A DNA stretch of 64,000 bases from Mycolicibacterium sp. P1-5 (GCF_008329565.1 NZ_NPKT01000017.1:1-64000), one strand, 5' to 3'. Shown: positions 1 through 7,672, counted from the stretch's first letter. Program-made: numbers and translations. Notes: generated by a model from the sequence alone, not told the origin.

Positions 1-49
1 AGCCGGCGACAGCGTCACCACCTACGGCGAACCCTGGAACATGAACTGA
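1..49 (+). CDS. 3' end of an unidentified protein (truncated by the window)
   Basis: Only the last 15 codons are visible, reading AGDSVTTYGEPWNMN and then TGA. The tail does not resemble MoaB2, which precedes mscL in M. tuberculosis, so the neighbour here is probably different. A perfect bidirectional hairpin follows 17 bases after the stop, supporting this as a true gene end. No function can be given. Confidence 0.5.
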   Translation, partial: AGDSVTTYGEPWNMN

Positions 50-65
50 CTCTCCGCACATCGAC

Positions 66-100
66 AAAATGGCCCCCGGCATCAAGCCGGGGGCCATTTT
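66..100. terminator. Bidirectional intrinsic terminator between convergent genes
   Basis: A perfect 15-base-pair inverted repeat (66-80 with 86-100) with a 5-base loop. It starts with AAAAT and ends with ATTTT, so a GC-rich stem followed by a U-run is produced on either strand. It separates the truncated plus-strand gene from mscL on the minus strand. Confidence 0.9.
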
Positions 101-119
101 GATTGTTGCGATCCCGCGT

Positions 120-575
120 TCAGTCTTTGTCGGCGCTCGTCGTCTCGGCGGTGTCCGGGCTGGGGCCGGTGCCCGGGCCGGTGGTCTTTCTTGGTGTGCC
201 GCTGGCGTCGGCCAGCAGATTTCGAATTTCGGTCAGCAGGCTGAGCTCGGTATCGCCCGCCTGCTCGACCTCACCCTTCTTGCGCAGCCGGTTGTAGGGC
301 ACGACGACCAGGAAATACACCACGGCTGCGACGAGGACGAAATTGATCAACGCCGTCAGCAGGATGTTCAGGTCGATGGCCTGCCCGCCGCCGATGCCGA
401 TCCGCAGAATGCCGTAGCTGGTGTCTTTCCCGGCCCCGATGCGGCTGATCAGTGGCTGGATGATGCTTTCGGTGAACTTGGTGACCAGTGCGGTGAACGC
501 GGTACCGATCACCACCGCGACAGACAGGTCGACGATGTTGCCGCGGGCGAGGAACTCCTTGAAGCCTTTCAACAC
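120..575 (-). CDS. mscL: Large-conductance mechanosensitive channel MscL
   Basis: Homopentameric inner-membrane channel that opens under membrane tension and releases solutes during hypo-osmotic shock. The 151-residue product has the usual N-terminal amphipathic start (MLKGFKEFLARGN), then TM1 (about residues 14-38, VDLSVAVVIGTAFTALV), a periplasmic loop, TM2 (about 68-90, NILLTALINFVLVAAVVYFL), and a charged C-terminal helix (RLRKKGEVEQ) with a disordered Thr/Pro tail. Length and topology match mycobacterial MscL. It is the last gene of a minus-strand series with the SAF-domain gene and ruc, and ends at the perfect terminator at 66-100. Confidence 0.97.
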   Translation of the reverse strand: MLKGFKEFLARGNIVDLSVAVVIGTAFTALVTKFTESIIQPLISRIGAGKDTSYGILRIGIGGGQAIDLNILLTALINFVLVAAVVYFLVVVPYNRLRKKGEVEQAGDTELSLLTEIRNLLADASGTPRKTTGPGTGPSPDTAETTSADKD

Positions 576-638
576 GGTTATCCCCTTTCTGATTGGAGTC
601 GTCCCCGAGACCTCGAAGGGTAGTACTGCCCGGATAGC

Positions 639-1292
639 TCAGTGGATCGTCAGCGTGACGGTCTGAACGAGTGTCGCCGCGGCCAAGGCATGCGCGCCCG
701 CGGCGGGCAGCGCCACCAACACCACCCGGTCATCGCCGGCCCCGGCCGCCTTCTGCTTGGGTGAAACGAGCACTACGACGGCGTTGGTGGCCGCCAGCAT
801 CGGTCTGGCGTCGCCGCCCCCGTCCGCCGCGCCCATCACGTCGACGACATCGCCGGGACGAATGACGTCCAGCACTGCAGCGTCGGCAAGGTGCAGCGGC
901 ACCACCTGTGCGTCCGGCCCCGCGCTGAGCCCGGACAACCGCGAACCGAGCAGCCTGACGTCGGTCAGCACTTCACCCCGGCGTGCCGGACCGGCCAGGG
1001 TGGCTCCGGCGACATCGTCGACCGTCGTCCGTGCGCCGTCTGGAACTGTTGCGGCGGAACGCTTTTCCAATTTCACGTCGGCGGACGACAGAGCCAGCCC
1101 GGGGCTGAGGTCGCGGGCGGCGACCACCACTTCGGTTCGATGGTTGTCCGGGTCTGGCCGCAGCGCGGCGATGCCTGCCAGGACGACCAGCGCACCGGCC
1201 GCGACTCGTCGCGCCGCCACTGTCCGGGTGAAGTCAGGCCGTAGCCATTGCCGAATCCGGCTCGGCAGCGTGGGGTTGAGCGACTCGGCCAC
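639..1292 (-). CDS. SAF-domain membrane protein (CpaB/RcpC-like)
   Basis: A 217-residue protein with a basic N-terminus, one membrane segment (about residues 30-46, AAGALVVLAGIAALR) and then a SAF domain (about 52-115, containing VVVAARDLSPGLALSSADVKLEKR). SAF domains occur in the Flp pilus assembly protein CpaB/RcpC and in some sugar-binding enzymes. No pilus genes lie nearby, so the role is unknown; it is conserved next to mscL and ruc in mycobacteria. The C-terminal half (VVDVMGAADGG and onward) resembles the RcpC region. The gap to mscL is 63 bases, so cotranscription is likely. ATG at 1292 is chosen as the only reasonable start. Confidence 0.75.
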   Translation of the reverse strand: MAESLNPTLPSRIRQWLRPDFTRTVAARRVAAGALVVLAGIAALRPDPDNHRTEVVVAARDLSPGLALSSADVKLEKRSAATVPDGARTTVDDVAGATLAGPARRGEVLTDVRLLGSRLSGLSAGPDAQVVPLHLADAAVLDVIRPGDVVDVMGAADGGGDARPMLAATNAVVVLVSPKQKAAGAGDDRVVLVALPAAGAHALAAATLVQTVTLTIH

Positions 1293-1460
1293 GCGCCAAC
1301 CGTAGATCGGCGGCGAGCATCGTGATTCCGTGCGCAGACCGGGCTGTTGATAACTGCGAAGCCCGCGGGGGCATTGTATGCATGGGCGAGCTCATCAGGC
1401 GGCCGAAGCCGGCCTTCCGGAAAGCCCGGAAAGCCTTGCGCGCCAGGAAGGCTCGGTGCG

Positions 1461-1802
1461 CTAGCTCGAAGCTGCGGCGGCCGGGGCGGCGGAACTCGAT
1501 GAGCTCGACGAGGATGATGAACTCGACGAGCTCGACGAATCACTGGAGCTCGACGACTTCTCCGAACTCGACGACTTCTCCGAACTCGACGACGAGGACG
1601 ACTCGGACTTGCTGCTCTTGCCCGACTCACGGGAGTCCGTGCGATAGAAGCCGCTGCCCTTGAACACCACGCCCACCGAGTTGAACAGCTTGCGCAGCCG
1701 ACCGGAGCACTGAGGGCAGCTGGTCAGCGCGTCGTCAGTGAACGCCTGCACCGCGTCGAAGCGGTTGTCGCACTCGGTACACGCGTAGCTGTAGGTCGGC
1801 AC
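1461..1802 (-). CDS. ruc: FmdB-type zinc-ribbon protein, orthologue of redox-regulated chaperone Ruc (Rv0991c)
   Basis: A 113-residue protein. The N-terminal FmdB zinc ribbon (residues 1-45) has C8/C11 and C29/C32 as two CxxC knuckles. The M. tuberculosis orthologue was shown to be a redox-regulated chaperone whose disulfide form binds unfolded clients and works with the DnaK system. Beyond about residue 55 the tail is almost pure Ser with a few Glu/Lys and a final Ala/Pro stretch, so it is disordered. The heat-shock link is visible in the DNA: a CIRCE-like operator lies about 30 bases upstream of the start. Part of the tail is coded by an exact 18-base tandem repeat. The bases 1293-1460 between this gene and the SAF gene hold no convincing gene. 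Confidence 0.88.
   Translation of the reverse strand: MPTYSYACTECDNRFDAVQAFTDDALTSCPQCSGRLRKLFNSVGVVFKGSGFYRTDSRESGKSSKSESSSSSSSEKSSSSEKSSSSSDSSSSSSSSSSSSSSSSAAPAAAASS
1555..1590. repeat. Exact 18-bp tandem duplication inside ruc
   Basis: GACTTCTCCGAACTCGAC occurs twice back to back (1555-1572 and 1573-1590). It encodes repeated Ser/Glu/Lys units of the disordered tail. Being in-frame, copy-number change would alter tail length without breaking the gene. Confidence 0.9.
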
Positions 1803-1830
1803 ATGAACCTCCGGGACGAAATTTGGTCTG

Positions 1831-1857
1831 TTAGCACTCTATCGTGTCAAGTGCTAG
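1831..1857 (-). promoter_or_regulatory. CIRCE-like HrcA operator upstream of ruc
   Basis: TTAGCACTC, then nine bases, then AAGTGCTAG. The CIRCE consensus is TTAGCACTC-N9-GAGTGCTAA, so the left arm is perfect and the right arm matches 7 of 9. It lies 29 bases before the ruc start codon, where HrcA binding would block transcription until heat shock. Confidence 0.85.
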
Positions 1858-1969
1858 AACCGCCATGTGGCACGTATCATTCCCCCAAGCCGCGCCGGGG
1901 GAACAGCGTGGCGAAATGGGTAAAAAGCCTTCGAGGTGCCGCGAGCGGGTGCATCGTAGGCCGATGGCC

Positions 1970-2575
1970 TCACGCAGTGTTGGCCAGCGCAAACAGACCG
2001 TGTTTGGGGGTGAGGACATGGGTCATCCGAACATCATGAGGTTCGCTGGGCAGTTCGTCGATGAGTTCTGCGTCGCGGACCACCGCGATGAGCATGGTGC
2101 TGGGTCGGCACAGCGGCAGCGACCGATCGTAGAAGCCGCCCCCGCGCCCCAGCCGCACACCTCGGCGGTCTACCGCCAGTGCAGGCACCAGCACCAGGTC
2201 GGCCTCGCCCACCGCGGAGGCCGGCAACCACGGCTCGGCGGGCTCGAGCAGGCCGAACCGAGCGGTGACCAGGGTGTCGGGCACGTAGGCACCCCAGAGC
2301 AGCGCCAGCGGCTCGCCGTCGGCGGCGAACCGAGCTACCGGCAACAGCACTCGGGCACAGAGCTCGCGCAAGCGGTCCACCAGCTGTGGCGAACCCGGCT
2401 CGGTGCCTACCGGCAGGTAGGCGCACACCGTGTGCTCTGGCGCCACGAACTCGCCGAGGTGCTCGGACAGCGCCTGCGACTCCGCCGCCCGAACCGCGTC
2501 GGGCACGTCCCGGCGCGCCGCCAACAGGGCGGCCCGGTGTTGGGCTTTAGTACCGGCGAGCACGCCGTCCACCAT
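1970..2575 (-). CDS. 5-formyltetrahydrofolate cyclo-ligase
   Basis: Converts 5-formyl-THF to 5,10-methenyl-THF with ATP, salvaging folate in the cytoplasm. The product shows an early basic helix (KAQHRAALLAARR), a central VCAYLPVGTEPG segment, and the C-terminal signature GVRLGRGGGFYDR, which is the ATP/Mg-binding motif of the family. It is the orthologue by position of Rv0992c. With the ATG at 2575 the protein is 201 residues, close to the 197 of M. tuberculosis; ATGs at 2593 and 2617 are also in frame and no strong ribosome site decides between them. It is divergent from galU and upstream of ruc. Confidence 0.9.
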   Translation of the reverse strand: MVDGVLAGTKAQHRAALLAARRDVPDAVRAAESQALSEHLGEFVAPEHTVCAYLPVGTEPGSPQLVDRLRELCARVLLPVARFAADGEPLALLWGAYVPDTLVTARFGLLEPAEPWLPASAVGEADLVLVPALAVDRRGVRLGRGGGFYDRSLPLCRPSTMLIAVVRDAELIDELPSEPHDVRMTHVLTPKHGLFALANTA

Positions 2576-2625
2576 GTCAGCGCGCATCTGCATTGCGCCA
2601 GAGTGAAGGACCACCATGTTGCCGT

Positions 2626-2631
2626 TAGGGT
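2626..2631 (+). promoter_or_regulatory. -10 box of galU, predicted leaderless
   Basis: TAGGGT lies seven bases before the galU ATG (2639), the spacing expected if transcription starts at the A of the start codon. No Shine-Dalgarno sequence is present. Confidence 0.65.
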
Positions 2632-2638
2632 GTGAACG

Positions 2639-3559
2639 ATGAGGCCGCCAGAGGTCCCGATTCCGCGTACCGCGATCGTCCCGGCAGCCGGGCTGGGTAC
2701 GCGATTCCTGCCGGTCACCAAGACCGTGCCCAAGGAACTCCTGCCGGTAGTCGACACTCCCGGCATCGAGCTGGTCGCCGAGGAGGCCGCCGAGGCGGGC
2801 GCCGAGCGGCTGGTGATCGTCACTTCCGAAGGCAAGGACAGCGTGGTCGCCCACTTCGTGGAGGACCTGGTGCTCGAAGGCACGCTGGAGGCCCGCGGTA
2901 AAAAGGCCATGCTCGAGAAGGTGCGCCGCGCCCCGGCCCTGATCAAGGTCGAGTCGGTGGTGCAGCACGAGCCGCTGGGCCTGGGACACGCCGTCGGGTG
3001 TGTCGAAGCGGTCCTGTCGCCCGATGAGGACGCGGTGTCAGTGCTGTTGCCGGATGACCTGGTGCTGCCGACCGGCGTGCTGGAGACGATGGCGAAGGTG
3101 CGCGCCAAGCGCGGCGGCACGGTGTTGTGTTCGATCGAGGTGTCCGATGAGGAGATCAGCGCCTACGGGGTTTTCGACGTCGAGCCGGTTCCCGATGCGG
3201 CGAACCCGAACGTGCTCAAGGTCAACGGCATGGTGGAGAAGCCCAAGCTCGAGGACGCGCCGTCGCGGTTCGCTGCGGCCGGTCGCTACCTGTTGGACCG
3301 CGCGATCTTCGACGCGTTGCGTCGCGTCGACCGTGGCGTCGGTGGGGAGATCCAGCTGACCGACGCCATCGAATTGCTGATCAAGGAAGGGCATCCGGTG
3401 CACGTCGTGGTGCACCGCGGCTCTCGACACGACTTGGGAAATCCCGGCGGCTACCTGAAGGCTGCGGTTGACTTTGCGTTGGATCGTGACGACTATGGCC
3501 CGGATTTGCGGCGATGGTTGACGGCGCGCCTGGGCCTGGCCGAAAAGACCGAACAGTAG
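2639..3559 (+). CDS. galU: UTP--glucose-1-phosphate uridylyltransferase
   Basis: Makes UDP-glucose from UTP and glucose-1-phosphate, feeding cell-wall glycans, glycolipids and trehalose synthesis. The 306-residue protein has the nucleotidyltransferase signature near residues 12-30 (AAGLGTRFLPVTKTVPKELL), the VEKP motif (MVEKPKLEDAPS), a GEIQLTDAI segment, and a C-terminal HDLGNPGGYLKA typical of bacterial GalU. It is syntenic with Rv0993. It probably starts a plus-strand operon galU-glp-rimJ, with glp beginning 50 bases after the galU stop. Confidence 0.97.
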   Translation: MRPPEVPIPRTAIVPAAGLGTRFLPVTKTVPKELLPVVDTPGIELVAEEAAEAGAERLVIVTSEGKDSVVAHFVEDLVLEGTLEARGKKAMLEKVRRAPALIKVESVVQHEPLGLGHAVGCVEAVLSPDEDAVSVLLPDDLVLPTGVLETMAKVRAKRGGTVLCSIEVSDEEISAYGVFDVEPVPDAANPNVLKVNGMVEKPKLEDAPSRFAAAGRYLLDRAIFDALRRVDRGVGGEIQLTDAIELLIKEGHPVHVVVHRGSRHDLGNPGGYLKAAVDFALDRDDYGPDLRRWLTARLGLAEKTEQ

Positions 3560-3609
3560 GAGCTGCGGCGGGCCCGCGCGAGGAGGAGCTCGAGGCAGAA
3601 AGGCGCGCG

Positions 3610-4866
3610 GTGCGTTCGGTAGAGGAACAGCAGGCCAGGGTGGCGGCAGCCGCGGTGGCCCCACGCCCGGTGAGAGTGCCGATCGCCGAGGCCCAGGGTC
3701 TGATGTGCGCCGAGGAAGTGGTCACCGAACAGCCGCTGCCGGGTTTCGACCAGGCCGCCATCGATGGTTACGCGGTGCGAAGCGTGGATGTTCAGGGCAT
3801 CGGCGCCGACCCGGATGACGAGCAGGGCGACGGGCAGATCAGCCTGCCGGTGATGGGTGTCATCGAGGCGGGGGCGCGCACCCCGAGCCGGCTGCAGCCC
3901 AAACAAGCCGCCCGGGTGCAGACGGGTGCGCCGATGCCGACGCTGGCCGATGCCGTGCTTCCGCTGCGCTGGACCGACGGCGGGCAGGCGCGGGTGCGGG
4001 TGCTGCGCGGGGTTCGCTCAGGCGCTTACGTCCGCCGGGCCGGTGACGATGTTCAGCCCGGTGATGTCGCCGTGCGGGCGGGGGCGATCATCGGCGCCGC
4101 GCAGGTGGGTCTGATGGCGGCGGTCGGCCGGGAACGGGTGCTGGTTCATCCGCGTCCGCGGGTCACCGTGATGAGTGTGGGCGGCGAGCTCGTCGATATC
4201 TCCCGAACGCCCGGCAACGGGCAGGTCTATGACGTCAATTCCTATGCCATTGCTGCGGCCGCGCGGGACGCGGGCGCCGAGGTGAACCGGCTGGGAATCG
4301 TCAGTGCCGATCCGAAAGCACTGCGCGAGGTCGTCGAGGGTCAGCTGAACCGCGCCGAGTTGGTGGTGATCGCCGGTGCGGTCGGCGGCGCGGCGGCCGA
4401 GAGTGTGCGCACGGTGTTGTCCAAGCTCGGCGACATGGAAGTCACCCGGATCGCCATGCATCCCGGATCGGTTCAGGGCTTCGGGCAGCTCGGACGCGAA
4501 GGGGTTCCGACGTTTCTGTTGCCGGCAAATCCCGTCAGCGCACTGGTGGTCTTCGAGGTCATGGTTCGCCCGCTGATCCGGCTGTCGCTGGGCAAGCGAC
4601 AGTCGCTACGGCGTGTCGTGCAGGCCCGTGCGCTATCGCCGATTTCGTCGGTGCCCGGCCGCAAGGGATTCCTGCGCGGACAGCTGATGCGCGACCAGGA
4701 CACCGGTGAATATCTGGTGCAGGCGCTCGGCGGCGCCCCGGGTGCCTCGTCTCATCTTCTCGCGACGCTGGCCGAGGCCAATTGCTTGGTGGTGGTGCCG
4801 ACCGAGGTCGATCAAGTCCGAACCGGCGAGGTCGTCGACGTCGCCTTCCTGGCCCAACGAGGCTGA
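3610..4866 (+). CDS. glp: Gephyrin-like MoeA homologue Glp (MoeA1), probable divisome protein
   Basis: MoeA-fold protein of 418 residues, orthologous to Rv0994. In Corynebacterium the protein of this context, Glp, binds FtsZ and the membrane receptor GlpR and coordinates division with polar growth. Here the receptor gene lies two genes downstream. The sequence supports a non-enzymatic role: the metal-binding TSGGVSxGxxD motif of MoeA is replaced by AGAVGGAAAES (about residues 255-265) and the PGNPV motif is LPANPV (about 303-308). The GTG at 3610 (product beginning VRSVEEQQ) is chosen because it matches the M. tuberculosis N-terminus and follows AGAAAGG; an upstream in-frame ATG at 3514 lies inside galU. 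Confidence 0.88.
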   Translation: MRSVEEQQARVAAAAVAPRPVRVPIAEAQGLMCAEEVVTEQPLPGFDQAAIDGYAVRSVDVQGIGADPDDEQGDGQISLPVMGVIEAGARTPSRLQPKQAARVQTGAPMPTLADAVLPLRWTDGGQARVRVLRGVRSGAYVRRAGDDVQPGDVAVRAGAIIGAAQVGLMAAVGRERVLVHPRPRVTVMSVGGELVDISRTPGNGQVYDVNSYAIAAAARDAGAEVNRLGIVSADPKALREVVEGQLNRAELVVIAGAVGGAAAESVRTVLSKLGDMEVTRIAMHPGSVQGFGQLGREGVPTFLLPANPVSALVVFEVMVRPLIRLSLGKRQSLRRVVQARALSPISSVPGRKGFLRGQLMRDQDTGEYLVQALGGAPGASSHLLATLAEANCLVVVPTEVDQVRTGEVVDVAFLAQRG

Positions 4867-4881
4867 ACCCGCGGATCAGAA

Positions 4882-5535
4882 GTGAACTTGTGGCGTAACA
4901 GTTCCCTGCACCCGGGCTGGCCTGCTTCCGTCGGTCCGCTGCGGGTCGGCGCCGGTGTGATCCGGTTGCGTCCGGTGCGGATGCGCGACGCGGTGATGTG
5001 GAGCCGCACCCGCCTGGTCGACCGCCATCATCTCGAGCCGTGGGAGCCGACGGCCGAAGTGGATTGGACTGTGCGACACGCGGTTTCGTCGTGGCCGGCG
5101 GTGTGCTCGGGCCTTCGCGCGGAAGCCCGCAAGGGCCGGATGTTGCCCTACGTGATCGAACTCGACGGGCAGTTCGCCGGTCAGCTCACGATCGGCAACG
5201 TGACACACGGGGCGCTGCGATCGGCCTGGATCGGTTACTGGGTCTCGAGTGCCGTCACCGGAGCGGGGGTGGCCACCGGCGCGTTGGCGCTGGGCCTGGA
5301 CCACTGTTACGGACCGGTCGGCCTACACCGGGTGGAGGCGACGGTGCGCCCGGAGAATGCGGCGAGTCGCGCGGTGCTCGCCAAGGCGGGTTTCCGCGAG
5401 GAGGGCCTGCTGCAGCGATACCTGGATGTCGACGGCGCATGGCGGGATCACCTGCTGGTGGGGATGACCGTGGAAGAGGTGGAGGGCTCGGTAGCGGGCC
5501 GATTGGTGCACCGCGGGTTGGCTCGCTGGGCGTGA
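4882..5535 (+). CDS. rimJ: GNAT-family ribosomal-protein-alanine N-acetyltransferase RimJ
   Basis: A 217-residue GNAT acetyltransferase, orthologue of Rv0995. Visible features are a RimJ/RimL start (RLRPVRMRDAVMW), the beta-4/beta-5 segment (GYWVSSAVTGAGVATGAL) standing where the acetyl-CoA pyrophosphate loop lies, and the C-terminal ENAASRAVLAKAGFREEGLLQRYL, a classic RimJ signature. The likely substrate is the N-terminal amine of a ribosomal or other protein, inferred from the family. It starts with GTG 15 bases after the glp stop, so the two are probably cotranscribed and sit between glp and glpR. Confidence 0.9.
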   Translation: MNLWRNSSLHPGWPASVGPLRVGAGVIRLRPVRMRDAVMWSRTRLVDRHHLEPWEPTAEVDWTVRHAVSSWPAVCSGLRAEARKGRMLPYVIELDGQFAGQLTIGNVTHGALRSAWIGYWVSSAVTGAGVATGALALGLDHCYGPVGLHRVEATVRPENAASRAVLAKAGFREEGLLQRYLDVDGAWRDHLLVGMTVEEVEGSVAGRLVHRGLARWA

Positions 5536-5561
5536 CCACCGAGCTGAGTTGTTACTAATGT

Positions 5562-5611
5562 GACACTTGTGGCTGTTGGTGCTTGTCAAGGGCAAATTAC
5601 AAGTGTGTAAT
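5562..5611. promoter_or_regulatory. Inverted repeats in the glpR upstream region
   Basis: In the 145-base gap before glpR, ACACTTGT (5563-5570) is repeated inverted as ACAAGTGT (5599-5606), and ATTACA-AGTG-TGTAAT (5596-5611) is a perfect short palindrome. The left arm begins GACAC, the core recognised by WhiA in other actinobacteria. A TAGCCT -10-like box follows at about 5653 and AAAGGAG precedes the glpR ATG. The regulator is unproven. Confidence 0.45.
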
Positions 5612-5680
5612 TGACTGCGGCGCGCCGTCTCGGGTTGCGTAGGTCACAGACCTAGCCTGGACGGGAAAGGAGCAGGCCAC

Positions 5681-6727
5681 ATGCCAAGCATCCCCCAGTC
5701 ATTGCTCTGGATTTCGCTCGTGGTGTTGTGGTTGTTCGTCTTGGTGCCGATGCTCATCAGCAAGCGGGACAACGTCCGCCGCACCAGTGACGTCGCACTT
5801 GCCACCCGAGTGCTCAACGGCGACGGGAAATCTCGCCGGTTCAAGCGCAGCGCCCCGTCGGCCGGTCATCGGCACGACCCGGACTGGCAGCCAGAGGAAG
5901 ACCAACTCGACGAGCTGGACTCCGACGACCAGCCGTCGCGCACCCGCACGGTGGTCGTGGTGGCCGCGGTAGCCGAAGAGGCCGAGCCGGACTACCTCGA
6001 CGTCGACGTCGTCGACGAGGACTCCGGCGCGCTGCCGGTCGGTGGCGCCGCGCGCACCGCCGATGTCCAGCCGAGCCTTTTCGACGAGGCCGCGGCCCCG
6101 GCCGCGGTTGTCGAGGAGCCTGTCGCCGAACAGGACGACGAGGAAGAGACCGTCCCCGAGTCCGACGACACGGATCAGTTCGAGGCGATCGCCGAGGACG
6201 AGCCGCAGGACGGCACGGCCGACGAATACGAAACCATCGAGGACACTTCGGGTCTGGAAGCCGAGGACGAGCCGGCGACGACCGTGACCCCGCGCGCGAG
6301 TCGCCCACGGCGGTCGGAGTCCACGACGGCCGCGGCGGTCAGCGCGCGCAAGTACCGCTTCCGCAAGCGAATGCTCATGGTGATGGCCGTGGTTTTGGTC
6401 GTCACAGCTGTGTTGTCCTTCACGGTCAGCCCGGATCTGTGGTGGGCGACCGGCGTGGCCGGCGTGGTGACGGTGCTGTATCTGGGTTATCTGCGCCGTC
6501 AGACCCGGATCGAGGAGCAGGTGCGCCGGCGTCGTCAGCAGCGGATGGCACGCTCGCGGCTGGGCGTGGAGAACACCGAGGACCACGAGTTCGACGTCGT
6601 GCCGTCACGGTTGCGCCGTCCCGGTGCCGCGGTGCTGGACATCGACGACGAGGACCCGATCTTCGAGCACCTCGACGAGGTCTCCTTCGCTCGGCACTTC
6701 GACCTGCCGCGGGCGGCCGGCCAGTAG
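5681..6727 (+). CDS. glpR: Divisome membrane protein GlpR / SepX
   Basis: A 348-residue membrane protein, orthologue of Rv0996, known as GlpR in Corynebacterium (receptor for Glp) and SepX in Streptomyces (septum assembly). It has an N-terminal membrane segment (about residues 8-26, LLWISLVVLWLFVLVPMLI), an invariant juxtamembrane stretch (SKRDNVRRTSDVALATRVLNG), a long acidic disordered region (about 65-210), two more membrane segments (about 229-247 and 253-270), and a conserved C-terminal tail with DDEDPIFEHLDE and RHFDLPRAAGQ. AAAGGAG lies before the ATG. Its presence near glp supports the division role of that gene. Confidence 0.92.
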   Translation: MPSIPQSLLWISLVVLWLFVLVPMLISKRDNVRRTSDVALATRVLNGDGKSRRFKRSAPSAGHRHDPDWQPEEDQLDELDSDDQPSRTRTVVVVAAVAEEAEPDYLDVDVVDEDSGALPVGGAARTADVQPSLFDEAAAPAAVVEEPVAEQDDEEETVPESDDTDQFEAIAEDEPQDGTADEYETIEDTSGLEAEDEPATTVTPRASRPRRSESTTAAAVSARKYRFRKRMLMVMAVVLVVTAVLSFTVSPDLWWATGVAGVVTVLYLGYLRRQTRIEEQVRRRRQQRMARSRLGVENTEDHEFDVVPSRLRRPGAAVLDIDDEDPIFEHLDEVSFARHFDLPRAAGQ

Positions 6728-6778
6728 CTCACCGGTTTCGGCAAGGCGGGCATCGACTGGTAGCCTGCTAGCGACCAA

Positions 6779-6851
6779 GGGGCTATAGCGCAGTTGGTAG
6801 CGCGTCTCGTTCGCATCGAGAAGGTCAGGGGTTCGATTCCCCTTAGCTCCA
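6779..6851 (+). tRNA. alaV: tRNA-Ala (anticodon CGC)
   Basis: A 73-base cloverleaf: acceptor arm GGGGCTA/TAGCTCC with the G3:U70 wobble pair that identifies alanine tRNAs, D arm GCGCAGTTGGTAGCGC, anticodon stem TCTCG/CGAGA around the loop TTCGCAT (anticodon CGC), and T arm AGGGGTTCGATTCCCCT. The 3' CCA is not encoded. The position after glpR matches alaV of M. tuberculosis. A possible promoter (TTCGGC, 18 bases, TAGCCT) lies at 6737-6766. The gene marks the left edge of a roughly 19-kb block absent from the M. tuberculosis locus. Confidence 0.96.
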
Positions 6852-6919
6852 CAGAGTTTGACCAGTTCATCAACGCCTTCGCGGGCTGTCAGCCAAGGAA
6901 CGCGGCCAGCACTATCGCC

Positions 6920-7510
6920 TCAGCGTCGGGTGTCGATCGCATAGCCCGGCCCGAGGAATCGACGCACCATCTGTTGTTCGGCGTCGGGGTCTTTGAGCGG
7001 CCAATGCCACAGCGCCAAAAAGGTCCGGATCAACCATTGCGCGGCAAGGGGATCCGGTTTGCTGAGCCCGACCATTTCGGTTGCAAAGCGGACGACGATA
7101 GGTGAGTTGGTGACCCAGTCCTCACCCGGGTTCGGGGCAGTCGAACGCATGATTTTTGCAAGGGGATCGGCGCGCAGTCGCTGCAAGGCGACCGTGGTGG
7201 CGGTGACGATTCGCTCGGAACCCGTCAGCCCGGCGATGGCATCGCGAACCGAGGCCAGGATGCGTTCAGCCTGCAGACTCATGACGGCGTCGCGGATCGC
7301 GGTCTTGCCTCCGGTGTGGCGGTAGATGGTTGCCGGCGAACAGTGCACGATGGCGGCCAACGCGTCAATGCTGAAGGCGTCGTATCCGTGGCGGATCATC
7401 AGATCGGCCGATGCGGCATAGATTCGTTCGGCGGCCTCGCTATGGCGATCGCGCCCGACCAGCCAGTCGCTACTGGCCATCGGTCCGGGGTTCCGTAGCC
7501 GCGAACTCAT
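6920..7510 (-). CDS. TetR-family transcriptional regulator
   Basis: A 196-residue repressor-type protein. Residues about 23-70 form the TetR helix-turn-helix (ERIYAASADLMIRHGYDAFS, then IVHCSPATIYRHTGGKTAIR); the rest is an alpha-helical ligand domain of no recognised class. It is divergent from the P450 gene, with an inverted repeat between them, so it probably represses both itself and the P450. The effector is unknown. Confidence 0.85.
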   Translation of the reverse strand: MSSRLRNPGPMASSDWLVGRDRHSEAAERIYAASADLMIRHGYDAFSIDALAAIVHCSPATIYRHTGGKTAIRDAVMSLQAERILASVRDAIAGLTGSERIVTATTVALQRLRADPLAKIMRSTAPNPGEDWVTNSPIVVRFATEMVGLSKPDPLAAQWLIRTFLALWHWPLKDPDAEQQMVRRFLGPGYAIDTRR

Positions 7511-7526
7511 GAATTCGTTTTATCAC

Positions 7527-7556
7527 TGTGAGAATTATGCTGACGAATTTCTCAGC
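7527..7556. promoter_or_regulatory. Candidate operator between TetR gene and P450
   Basis: TGAGAATT (7529-7536) and AATTTCTCA (7546-7554) form an imperfect inverted repeat 19 bases upstream of the TetR start. Size and position suit a TetR dimer controlling the divergent pair. Confidence 0.5.
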
Positions 7557-7672
7557 GAAGGCGCTGGTCGGCTGGTGGGCCTGAGAAGCACGCAGCGGTG
7601 CTCGCGACGACGCGGCTTTCGTGTTCACGGCAGACCATTGACGCTGGTACCTGCCGCGGACACCCTGATCCC

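Noticed and set aside
2594..2989. Long N-terminal extension of the folate cyclo-ligase frame to 2989
   Set aside because: It runs antisense through galU and has no ligase similarity; only the part from about 2593 down is conserved.
3514..3609. In-frame N-terminal extension of glp from ATG 3514
   Set aside because: It lies inside the galU coding sequence in another frame, has no homology to MoeA, and the GTG at 3610 matches the known N-terminus.
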